From contig JASLCD010000203.1 in the NCBI GenBank assembly GCA_030146295.1, positions 1 through 7,514 on the forward strand: a stretch of 7,514 bases of DNA. Direction: 5' to 3'. The notes beneath the pieces were generated by a model, which saw nothing but the letters and a program-made list of their open reading frames with translations, searched no databases and was not told the origin of the DNA. Of this stretch, positions 1-6,222 are shown in pieces. The stretch is from Chryseobacterium sp. (GTDB lineage: Bacteria > Bacteroidota > Bacteroidia > Flavobacteriales > Weeksellaceae). The position numbers and the translations under genes were made by a program. Positions within the stretch are counted from its first letter, which is position 1. Each line of letters begins with the position of its first letter.

Positions 1-1466
1 CTTTAGAAGAAATACAAGATTTTAAAGGAAAATATCCAAAACAGCTTTGGACCTTATTCACAGTGGAAATGTGGGAGCGTTTCTGTTTTTACGGAATGCG
101 TGGAGTTCTTACCATTTTTATGGTGGATAAACTTGGGCTCTTGGAAGAAAAGGCCAATCTACAATATGGAGCCATCCAGGCCTTCATCTATGCATTTACC
201 TTTATTGGAGGTATTTTCGCCGACAAGATTCTAGGTTTTAAAAAATCCCTTGTCTTTGGAGGGATCATCATGGCTATAGGGAATCTTATCATAGCCCTTT
301 CTCCACATGATTTCTTCTATTTCGGGATTACTTGCTCCATCATAGGAACCGGTTTCTTCAAACCTAATATCTCTTCCATGGTAGGGGAACTCTATAAGGA
401 AGATGACCCGAGAAGAGATGCCGGATATGGACTTTTCTACGCCGGAATCAATATTGGTGGACTTTTGGGTGGTGCTTTGTGCGTATACCTTGGAAAATAC
501 CATTCTTGGGCATGGTGCTTCTTGGCTGCCGCTGTTGTAATGATACTAGGTTTGATCACGTTCTTTGCCACGAGAAAGACATTGGGTCCTATTGGTGATT
601 CACCATTACAATTGCTTCCTAAATCAAAGAGAACTTTACGTGAAGTATTCGTATACATTGGTGCATTGCTGAGCATGCCTCTTATTTTCATCATGGTTAA
701 GAATACAAGCTTTACAGACTATTTCATGTATCTGATTGGTATTGCAGCCGTGGGATATTTCATCATGGAAACCTTAAAGCAGACCTCTTCCTATCAAAAG
801 AAATTGATTGCAGCTTTTGTATTCATTTTCATGTATTTTGTTTTCAATTCCATCTATGAACAGAGTGGAGGATCATTATCTTTATTTGCAAAGGATAACC
901 TCGTACACAGTTTATTGGGATTTGGTATGGACCCAAACGTAATCAACAACAGTGCGAATTCTTTTTTCATCATCGTTTTTAGCCCCCTTATCGGGTTAGC
1001 TTGGATTGGATTGAACAAGAAAAGACTTGAGCCTAATACCATCAACAAATTCGGGATTGGATTCTTATTCCTAGCAGCAGGGTTCTTCTTATTCTATAGT
1101 TTGAGGTACTTTGCAGGTGCTGATGGAAAATCCTCACTTAACTTATTTACATTTACGTGGCTTGTCATTACTTTCGGGGAGCTATGTCTAGGTCCAATTG
1201 GAATGTCCATCATTACAAAATTATCTCCTAAGAAAATGTTTGGGATGATGATGGGACTATGGTTCTTGGCAAGTGCATTCGGACAGTTTGCTGCCGGAAA
1301 AATTGGGGCCAGCCTATCCAAAGCCAATACAGGAAATACCAATATGAGTAAACTATTGGCCTATACTGATGGATATAAAACACTGGGTATTTATGCGTTG
1401 GTTGCAGGAGTGGTATTGATTTTGCTTTCATCACTCGTGAAAAAATTAATGCAGGATGTAAAATAA
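1..1466 (+). CDS. POT/PTR-family proton-dependent oligopeptide transporter, 5' end cut by window edge
   Basis: Inner-membrane major-facilitator transporter expected to import di- and tripeptides with protons. The reading frame is open to the left edge (first full codon at base 3), and the residues before base 63 (...KYPKQLWTLFTVEMWERF) match the family N-terminus, so the GTG at 63 is an internal valine and the true start lies outside the window. Family motifs seen: ExxERFxFYG (bases 66-95, proton-coupling motif of helix 1), GTGFFKPN (345-368), FYxxINxG (435-458), EQSGGS beginning with Glu at 858, and FGELCLGPIG near 1173-1202. The protein is a run of hydrophobic helices split by a Lys-rich loop (around PKSKRTLRE), and ends in KKLMQDVK. 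Bacterial members usually have 14 helices and about 500 residues, so only a short N-terminal piece should be missing. Substrate range cannot be read from sequence. Family assignment is secure. Confidence 0.95.
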   Translation, partial: LEEIQDFKGKYPKQLWTLFTVEMWERFCFYGMRGVLTIFMVDKLGLLEEKANLQYGAIQAFIYAFTFIGGIFADKILGFKKSLVFGGIIMAIGNLIIALSPHDFFYFGITCSIIGTGFFKPNISSMVGELYKEDDPRRDAGYGLFYAGINIGGLLGGALCVYLGKYHSWAWCFLAAAVVMILGLITFFATRKTLGPIGDSPLQLLPKSKRTLREVFVYIGALLSMPLIFIMVKNTSFTDYFMYLIGIAAVGYFIMETLKQTSSYQKKLIAAFVFIFMYFVFNSIYEQSGGSLSLFAKDNLVHSLLGFGMDPNVINNSANSFFIIVFSPLIGLAWIGLNKKRLEPNTINKFGIGFLFLAAGFFLFYSLRYFAGADGKSSLNLFTFTWLVITFGELCLGPIGMSIITKLSPKKMFGMMMGLWFLASAFGQFAAGKIGASLSKANTGNTNMSKLLAYTDGYKTLGIYALVAGVVLILLSSLVKKLMQDVK

Positions 1467-1491
1467 AAAATAAGTTATTATGCTTATTTTT
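1466..1491 (+). terminator. AT-rich hairpin at the transporter stop codon
   Basis: A perfect 9-bp inverted repeat, AAAAATAAG / CTTATTTTT, with an 8-base loop. It begins on the last base of the transporter's stop codon and its right arm ends in five T. The stem has only one G-C pair, so it would be weak; it reads equally well in both directions. The thioredoxin-like gene starts 16 bases later. Confidence 0.45.
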
Positions 1492-1507
1492 ACCTAAATA
1501 TCACAAT

Positions 1508-2041
1508 ATGAAGAAAATTTTAAGCATAATTCTCTTACTTTTATTAAATTTCAGTTTTGCTCAGGTAAAGTGGATGACCATTGAAGAAGCCCTAAAAGCC
1601 CAAAAGGAAAACCCTAAAAAAATACTGATTGATTTTTATGCAGACTGGTGCGGCCCATGCAAAATCATGGACAAAAAAACATACGGACATTCTGTAATCT
1701 CTCAGAATTTAAATGAGAATTACTATCCTGTAAAGTTTAATGCAGAAGAAAAGAAGAGTATTGAGATCTTTGGAAGAACATTCGCTAATCCTAATACTGA
1801 CCATAAAAAAGGTAAAAACTCATTGCATGAATTTACACAGTATATGAACGTAGGCGCAGTTCCGAGTACTGTATTTCTGGATGAACATGGTGATCCTATT
1901 ACTATTCTTCAGGGAGAATTGTCTGCCAAAGAACTTGAACCCTATTTGGAACTAATCTCCAAGGATTTATTTAAAAAAATCCGCACCAGAGAACAATGGG
2001 AAGATTATCAGAAAAAGTTCAAATCTAAAATCAAAGATTAA
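1508..2041 (+). CDS. secreted thioredoxin-family protein with WCGPC active site
   Basis: A 177-residue thiol-disulfide exchange protein, probably acting in the periplasm. Residues 1-18 are a signal peptide: Lys-rich start, hydrophobic core, and a signal-peptidase I site SFA|Q after Ala18. The thioredoxin fold follows: beta strand ILIDFYADWC, active site W47-C48-G49-P50-C51, and the cis-proline loop VGAVPST with Pro119. Extra sequence between about residues 79 and 110 (polar, EEKKSIEIFGRTF...) replaces the compact helix of classical thioredoxin, as in DsbD-gamma-like or Thioredoxin_7-type proteins. Partners are unknown; it might reduce other envelope proteins or help with oxidative stress. It starts 41 bases after the transporter with no clear promoter between them, so it may share that transcript. 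The ATG is chosen because it gives a complete signal peptide. No Shine-Dalgarno is seen, as usual for Bacteroidota. Confidence 0.9.
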   Translation: MKKILSIILLLLLNFSFAQVKWMTIEEALKAQKENPKKILIDFYADWCGPCKIMDKKTYGHSVISQNLNENYYPVKFNAEEKKSIEIFGRTFANPNTDHKKGKNSLHEFTQYMNVGAVPSTVFLDEHGDPITILQGELSAKELEPYLELISKDLFKKIRTREQWEDYQKKFKSKIKD

Positions 2042-2044
2042 TTG

Positions 2045-2079
2045 AGAATTTCGAAAACCTGATTTTCGGATTTAATTCT
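2045..2079. repeat. imperfect inverted repeat just after the thioredoxin-like gene
   Basis: AGAATT (2045-2050) pairs with AATTCT (2074-2079), and inside it CGAAAA (2052-2057) pairs with TTTTCG (2063-2068) around a CCTGA loop. Five unpaired bases bulge on the right side. It begins three bases past the stop codon and has no T-run, so by itself it is not a standard terminator. It may protect the 3' end of the transcript. Confidence 0.35.
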
Positions 2080-2094
2080 AAAAATTCACCATAC

Positions 2095-2128
2095 AGACTT
2101 CCAATTTTTTGGAAGTCTTTTTTATTTT
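2095..2128 (+). terminator. intrinsic terminator of the thioredoxin-like gene
   Basis: A perfect 10-bp stem, AGACTTCCAA / TTGGAAGTCT (2095-2104 and 2109-2118), closes a TTTT loop and is followed by six T (2118-2123) and then ATTTT. This is the best-formed rightward terminator in the window. It isolates recG, whose own promoter should lie in 2129-2206, although no good Bacteroidota -33/-7 pair (TTTG, TAnnTTTG) was found there. Confidence 0.85.
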
Positions 2129-2206
2129 ACCGAAATTCGATGCTTTATTTCTTTTGTCCAAAAATAAGGATCAAAAAATACAAAACCCGCATCCTGAAAT
2201 CTGAAA

Positions 2207-4294
2207 ATGAATCTCGAAACCTCTATAGAATACGTAAAAGGAATAGGTCCGGAAAGAGCTAAACTCATTAAGAGTGTATTGGGCTTATCTACAGTTGAAG
2301 ATATGCTGAACTTCTATCCTATCCGCTATCTGGATAAAAGTAAAATCTATAGAATTTCTCAGCTTCAGGAAGAAAGCAGTCAGGAAATACAATTGAGGGG
2401 AAAAATTACCCATGTACAGGAAATCCAGACCGGAAAGACCAAAAGATTATCTGCAAAATTCAATGATGAAACAGGCAGTATGGACCTGGTATGGTTTCAG
2501 TATTCAAAATGGCTGAAAGAACAGCTTCCTATCAACAAAGAGGTTTATATTTTTGGGAAGATCAATGTTTTCAACCGTCAGTTTTCTATGCCGCATCCGG
2601 AAATAGAGGCCGAAGAAAATAAAGAAGGAGATACAAGACTTAAACCTATTTATCCGAGTTCAGAAAAACTGACTAAGAGAGGATTAAGTCAAAGATTTTT
2701 TCAGAATGTACTGAGAAATATCTGCAAAGAGATTCCTAATCTTATTGAAGAGAATTTTCCGGAATACCTGATGAAAACTTTTAAATTCATGTCGAGACAG
2801 CACGCTTTTCTGAATGTTCATTTCCCAAAGGATAAAGAGCATTTTGATAAAGCTGATTACAGATTGAAATTTGAAGAGTCATTCTTCTTTCAATTGGGAT
2901 ATGGTTTAAAAAAACTTCATCACAAAACACAGTCTCATGGTAACCCCTTTCCTATTATTGGGGATCATTTCAATGATTTTTATGAAAATCACCTTCCTTT
3001 TGAGCTTACCAATGCCCAGAAAAGGGTATTGAAGGAAATCCGTATTGATATGAAAAGGCCGATTCAAATGAACAGGCTTCTACAGGGAGATGTAGGTTCC
3101 GGGAAAACAATGGTAGCTCTTCTTACCATGCTTATTGCTATGGACAACGGTTTTCAGAGCTGTTTAATGGCGCCCACGGAAATTCTTGCCCAGCAGCACT
3201 ATAACGGGATCAAAGAACTGTTAGAAAAAACAGGAATCAATATCCGGCTTCTGACTGGCTCTACCAAAGCGGCGGAAAGGAGAATTATACATGAAGAACT
3301 GGAAAATGGAATACTCTCAATTTTGGTAGGGACGCATGCTGTACTGGAGGATAAAGTTAAGTTTAAAAACTTAGGATTAGCAATTATTGATGAGCAGCAT
3401 AGATTTGGAGTTGCCCAGAGGGCTAAACTATGGGCAAAGAACAGAATTCCTCCCCACATTCTTGTGATGACGGCTACTCCTATTCCAAGAACTCTGGCAA
3501 TGAGTTTTTATTCTGATCTGGATGTTTCCGTGATCGATGAAATGCCCGTGGGAAGAAAACCCATCATTACGGCTCACAGACGTGAAAAAGATAGACTTTA
3601 CGTATATAATTTCTGTAAAGATGAAATTAAAAAGGGGCGGCAGGTTTATTTTGTATATCCCCTCATTGAGGAATCTGAAACCTTAGATTACAAAAATCTG
3701 GTGGAAGGCTTGGAACATGTGATGGATTATTTCTCAGAATACAACGTGACCATGCTGCATGGAAAGATGAAACCCGATGAAAAGGATGCTGCAATGGCTT
3801 ATTTTGCTTCCGGAAAAGCTGAGATCATGGTGGCAACTACGGTAATTGAAGTGGGTGTAAATGTTCCTAATGCTTCCGTAATGGTTATTGAAAGTTCGGA
3901 AAGATTCGGGCTTTCACAACTCCATCAGCTGAGAGGACGGGTGGGAAGAGGTGCGGAACAGAGCTACTGTATCCTGATGACTTCAGATAAACTATCAAAG
4001 GAAAGCAGGACGCGTATTAAAACGATGACTGAAACCAATGACGGCTTCAAAATTTCTGAAGTGGATATGCAGCTTCGTGGTCCTGGAGATATTCTGGGTA
4101 CCCAGCAAAGTGGTGTTGTAGATTTCAAGAGATTGGACCTTATTAATGATTCGGCGATCATTAAAACAACAAAAAATACGGTAGAAAAAATTCTGGAAGC
4201 TGACCCTATGCTGTCCAGACCTGATAATCTGATAATCAAAAACTATTATATCAGGTACTACAAAGGAAAAAATAAATGGAGTAAAATTTCATAA
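2207..4294 (+). CDS. recG: ATP-dependent DNA helicase RecG
   Basis: Complete 695-residue RecG (E. coli protein 693), a superfamily 2 translocase that regresses stalled forks and migrates Holliday junctions in recombination and repair. Domains in order: an N-terminal helix-hairpin-helix-like stretch (GIGPERAKLI, residues 12-21); an OB-fold wedge domain about 60-137 that grips branched DNA; a RecA-like domain with Walker A GDVGSGKT (294-301, Lys300), motif Ia APTEILAQQ, Walker B DEQH (395-398) and motif III TATP (422-425); a second RecA-like domain with motif V (TTVIEVGVNVPNA) and motif VI QLRGRVGRG (574-582, arginine finger region); and the C-terminal TRG region with LRGPGDILGTQQSG (Gly625-Pro626-Gly627-Asp628). 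All catalytic residues are present and there is no frameshift. It appears to be transcribed alone, behind the terminator at 2095. The start fits the family N-terminus; no Shine-Dalgarno is visible. Confidence 0.98.
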   Translation: MNLETSIEYVKGIGPERAKLIKSVLGLSTVEDMLNFYPIRYLDKSKIYRISQLQEESSQEIQLRGKITHVQEIQTGKTKRLSAKFNDETGSMDLVWFQYSKWLKEQLPINKEVYIFGKINVFNRQFSMPHPEIEAEENKEGDTRLKPIYPSSEKLTKRGLSQRFFQNVLRNICKEIPNLIEENFPEYLMKTFKFMSRQHAFLNVHFPKDKEHFDKADYRLKFEESFFFQLGYGLKKLHHKTQSHGNPFPIIGDHFNDFYENHLPFELTNAQKRVLKEIRIDMKRPIQMNRLLQGDVGSGKTMVALLTMLIAMDNGFQSCLMAPTEILAQQHYNGIKELLEKTGINIRLLTGSTKAAERRIIHEELENGILSILVGTHAVLEDKVKFKNLGLAIIDEQHRFGVAQRAKLWAKNRIPPHILVMTATPIPRTLAMSFYSDLDVSVIDEMPVGRKPIITAHRREKDRLYVYNFCKDEIKKGRQVYFVYPLIEESETLDYKNLVEGLEHVMDYFSEYNVTMLHGKMKPDEKDAAMAYFASGKAEIMVATTVIEVGVNVPNASVMVIESSERFGLSQLHQLRGRVGRGAEQSYCILMTSDKLSKESRTRIKTMTETNDGFKISEVDMQLRGPGDILGTQQSGVVDFKRLDLINDSAIIKTTKNTVEKILEADPMLSRPDNLIIKNYYIRYYKGKNKWSKIS

Positions 4295-4322
4295 AAAAAA
4301 CCGCAGAAAATATTTCCTGCGG
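4293..4322 (-). terminator. leftward intrinsic terminator abutting the recG stop
   Basis: CCGCAG (4301-4306) pairs with CTGCGG (4317-4322), and inside, after one A/C mismatch, AAA pairs with TTT. On the minus strand this GC-capped hairpin is followed by eight T (the A-run 4293-4300). On the plus strand it is followed by CCCCCTTATAAA, with no T-run. Its polarity therefore serves minus-strand transcripts from the region to the right. It may also act as a 3' stabilising hairpin for recG mRNA. Confidence 0.7.
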
Positions 4323-4906
4323 CCCCCTTATAAAACTGTTATTTAGAAGAAATTACTTTTTGGTATTCCAAAAAACTTATTTTAATAGCTAAGGCTTAAT
4401 ATTTTGTGATGTGGTGTGAAAATATCTATATAACAATATTATTTGGATAAGTCAAAACCTTAACTATTAAAATAAATTATGAAAAACAAAATGAATTATT
4501 TTTTTCCAACTTGCTTATTATAAAAACTAACTGAGTTTCGCTGGAGATGAGGGAATGAAACGAATAAAAATACCTCCAACTACTTTTGAGTTTTCATGAT
4601 TGTACCGTTTTGTTTAAAGATCTTCTGTGCTTTAAAATTGGAAAATTATGATAATCCATTTTGTTAACTAACATCGTGATTTATATAATTTTTGCTTTTA
4701 GAAACAATTACTTCTCATTCATTTGTATCTTCTACTATATAATGAAATTTGTGTCTCAGATTACTTTTACAAATGTCAGTATATTAATTCAGATCCTTTT
4801 TATATTATTTTAATTATTAGTTATAAAATTTTCACTTATTTGTGAATAGTATGCAATAAATACCATTAATATTTTCTTAATAATAAATTAACAATCCCTT
4901 TATTCA
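4323..4906. other. AT-rich convergent intergenic region, no credible gene
   Basis: Nearly 600 bases lie between the 3' ends of two convergent genes. No tRNA, rRNA, CRISPR, IS end or ORF of credible length was seen on either strand; the largest reading frames inspected are about 14-26 codons with no recognisable products. It contains the long inverted repeat at 4377-4475 and a small stem TTCAC/GTGAA at 4831-4846. Downstream of gene 3' ends no promoter is needed, so the length is unexplained. It may be a decayed gene, a small RNA or filler. Confidence 0.6.
4377..4475. repeat. 18-bp inverted repeat (17/18) around a 63-base interior
   Basis: Left arm TTATTTTAATAGCTAAGG (4377-4394) pairs with right arm CCTTAACTATTAAAATAA (4458-4475), with a single mismatch (C4389 against A4463). 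The interior can form a second stem, ATATTTT (4399-4405) with AAAATAT (4419-4425), around a GTG-rich loop. No clear target-site duplication flanks the arms and no T-run follows. It could be a structured RNA, a MITE-like remnant or a regulatory hairpin; the sequence alone does not decide. Confidence 0.55.
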
Positions 4907-5353
4907 TCACACTTTCATAATGAAATGTTCTTTATTCAATCCTGAAGTATGATACTGCCAATTGATTGTAATAACTTCTGCAAGTACCTTTTTAAGACTT
5001 TCAAAAGACTCCGGTTTTTTCATGAAAATATTGGCTCCTTTTACAAAAATATCTTCAATTTCATTTTCGGGAATCGGTTCAGAAAAAATGGCAGATACCA
5101 TGTTATTGAATTTAGAATTTGCACCAAATTCTTCCAGGCATTCCATACTGCCTTTTCCAGGAATAGTATATTTTATAAAAACAATTTCCGGAACCACGGC
5201 ATCATCATGATTCAGATAGGTCATCATATCTCTTCCATTACAGAAACATTGAACTTTTATAGAGATTTTCAACTCTTTCAAAATATTTTTAAAAAAAATC
5301 AAGGTGTTTTCATCGTTATCTGCTACTATTACATTCAGAAATTCTTTATTCAT
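4907..5353 (-). CDS. single-domain response-regulator-like protein (pseudo-receiver, phospho-Asp replaced by Lys)
   Basis: A 148-residue cytoplasmic protein made of one receiver (REC) domain plus a short tail, with no output domain. The fold markers are present: strand 1 NVIVADND (residues 7-14), strand 3 PEIVFIKYTIPGKG (55-68), strand 4 ending in Ser91 (the switch Thr/Ser position), and GANIFMKKP with the conserved Lys113-Pro114. In strand 3 the expected D-L-N-M-P pattern reads K61-Y-T-I-P, so the phosphorylated Asp is Lys. In the acidic pocket Asp12 is kept but the next residue is Asn13. The C-terminal tail INWQYHTSGLNKEHF resembles a tail I recall from Rcp1-like response regulators of Bacteroidota. 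It is thus probably a degenerate paralogue that cannot be phosphorylated normally and may work by protein contact. Its start overlaps the end of the upstream AraC-type gene by 8 bases, implying translational coupling. Two stop codons in tandem (TGATGA) end it. Confidence 0.85.
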   Translation of the reverse strand: MNKEFLNVIVADNDENTLIFFKNILKELKISIKVQCFCNGRDMMTYLNHDDAVVPEIVFIKYTIPGKGSMECLEEFGANSKFNNMVSAIFSEPIPENEIEDIFVKGANIFMKKPESFESLKKVLAEVITINWQYHTSGLNKEHFIMKV

Positions 5354-5927
5354 ACTGCATTTTAGGGTTTATTACCGTGCTTTGGGCTCTTCTTCGTTTT
5401 CCAATGATCTTTTGAAACTGGGAGGGAGTGATTCCTGTTGTATTCTTAAACTGAGTGCTTAAATGTGCCACACTGGAATAATTCAGCTTGTGGGCTATTT
5501 CTGTAAGGCTTTGTTTGTTTCTTATGATCAGGGCTTTCGCGTGCTCTATCTTTTGCAGAATAATAAAATTCTCAATCGATGTATAAGCAACTTCTGAAAA
5601 TAAATTGGAAAGATATCCATAGCTATGGTTCAGTTTTTCAGAAATATATATGGATGCTTTTACCGGTATGATTTCATCAGAAAAGACCAGTTCTACGATA
5701 GCATCTTTTATCTTCTGTACCAAAGCAGTTTTCTGACTTTCTATGATTTCTATACCATAATCTTCAAGGTTTTTCTTAAAAAGACTGTGTTGTTCTTGTG
5801 TAAGGGGCTCATAGAATTCCACTTCACCAAAGTTCAGCAACCTGTACTTCAGCCCGTGTTCTTTAAGTTTTTCGTCCAATACCTTTTTGCAAAGGGCATT
5901 GAAATCAAATTTAACATACATTTTCAT
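5346..5927 (-). CDS. small AraC-type transcriptional regulator with HMA-like N-terminal region
   Basis: A 193-residue DNA-binding protein. Residues 89-173 form the AraC double helix-turn-helix: first unit KASIYISEKLNHSYGYLSNL and following helix (about 90-130), second unit SLTEIAHKLNYSSVAHLSTQ (140-159) and the family signature FKNTTGITPSQFQK (160-173). The N-terminal 65 residues (alternating strands and helices, ending YGIEIIE) resemble the small ferredoxin-like HMA domain I recall in related Bacteroidota regulators, which carry CxxC; here only Cys13 remains (N10-A-L-C13). A basic tail (GKRRR, 176-180) follows. Targets are unknown. It is the first gene of a two-gene unit with the receiver protein. 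The start at 5927 is taken as longest; Met3 is an alternative, with an AGG six bases before it. A 20-bp dyad lies upstream and could be an operator for it. Confidence 0.88.
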   Translation of the reverse strand: MKMYVKFDFNALCKKVLDEKLKEHGLKYRLLNFGEVEFYEPLTQEQHSLFKKNLEDYGIEIIESQKTALVQKIKDAIVELVFSDEIIPVKASIYISEKLNHSYGYLSNLFSEVAYTSIENFIILQKIEHAKALIIRNKQSLTEIAHKLNYSSVAHLSTQFKNTTGITPSQFQKIIGKRRRAQSTVINPKMQYE

Positions 5928-5955
5928 CCTAGTATATATAAGCCTGTTTTATTTA

Positions 5956-5991
5956 GTAAATATAATAATTTATTTCATTTAAAAGTGAAAT
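5956..5991 (-). promoter_or_regulatory. possible promoter and operator dyad of the AraC/receiver unit
   Basis: On the minus strand TATATTTAC (5964-5956) differs by one base from the Bacteroidota -7 element TAnnTTTG and sits about 29 bases before the AraC-type start. Immediately upstream lies a 20-bp dyad, ATTTCA (5972-5977) / TGAAAT (5986-5991), whose centre TTT/AAA also pairs; it would cover the -33 position. A clean TTTG at -33 is absent. The placement fits autoregulation, but AT-rich DNA gives such matches by chance. Confidence 0.3.
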
Positions 5992-6025
5992 AGGTGTATT
6001 TTTTTTAATTTTGCCATATAGACGC

Positions 6026-6053
6026 AAAAACTCCTGTATTTAAGAATACAGGA
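6026..6053 (-). terminator. leftward terminator separating GNAT from the AraC/receiver unit
   Basis: A perfect 9-bp stem, TCCTGTATT (6032-6040) / AATACAGGA (6045-6053), with a TAAG loop. On the minus strand it is followed by GTTTTT (5 T from A-run 6026-6030). Its polarity matches transcription arriving from the acetyltransferase, whose stop codon lies 170 bases upstream. Confidence 0.75.
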
Positions 6054-6087
6054 ATTTAAACACTAAGGATGAAAAAAATATACTGAT

Positions 6088-6104
6088 AAAAAGCTGTGTC
6101 AGCT
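6088..6104 (-). terminator. short leftward hairpin with T-run, possible first GNAT terminator
   Basis: On the minus strand AGCTG-ACA-CAGCT is followed by further T (A-run 6088-6091), then ATC. The stem is only 5 bp with a 3-base loop, so termination would be partial; the stronger hairpin lies about 40 bases further on. Confidence 0.35.
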
Positions 6105-6222
6105 CAAAACCAAGCATATGAATGTATTGTTATAAGTGATTTGGTTCTGAAGCAAAGATCATTCAAAAAAAGAAGTCACTTGTTATAGAATTACAGGATA
6201 AAGTTACAAAATTTTAAGTCAT

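Larger units (their letters stand above)
5928..6222. other. intergenic region between GNAT gene end and AraC-type gene start
   Basis: This 295-base stretch must hold the 3' end of the GNAT transcript and the promoter of the AraC/receiver unit, both on the minus strand. Two leftward hairpins (6088-6104 and 6026-6053) and the upstream dyad at 5972-5991 are the only structures seen. No coding sequence was found. Confidence 0.6.

Noticed and set aside
63..65. GTG at 63 as start of the peptide transporter.
   Set aside because: Codons upstream to base 3 encode the conserved family N-terminus, so the gene starts outside the window.
2153..2186. TTTG at 2153 with TACAAAAC at 2179 as a recG promoter.
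   Set aside because: The second element does not match TAnnTTTG and the spacing of 22 bases is long; too weak to list as a feature.
4479..4599. Two 14-codon plus-strand frames (MKNKMNYFFPTCLL at 4479 and MKRIKIPPTTFEFS at 4555) that look like gene starts.
   Set aside because: Each ends at once in a stop and no longer protein resumes nearby in any frame, so decayed gene starts cannot be shown.
4594..4674. A 26-codon minus-strand frame in the gap (MLVNKMDYHNF...).
   Set aside because: Short, no recognisable motif or start signal; frames of this size are common by chance.
4949..5365. Long plus-strand open frames opposite the receiver, AraC-type and GNAT genes.
   Set aside because: They are antisense shadows: their translations are low-complexity Phe/Ile-rich strings, while the minus-strand frames encode recognisable families.
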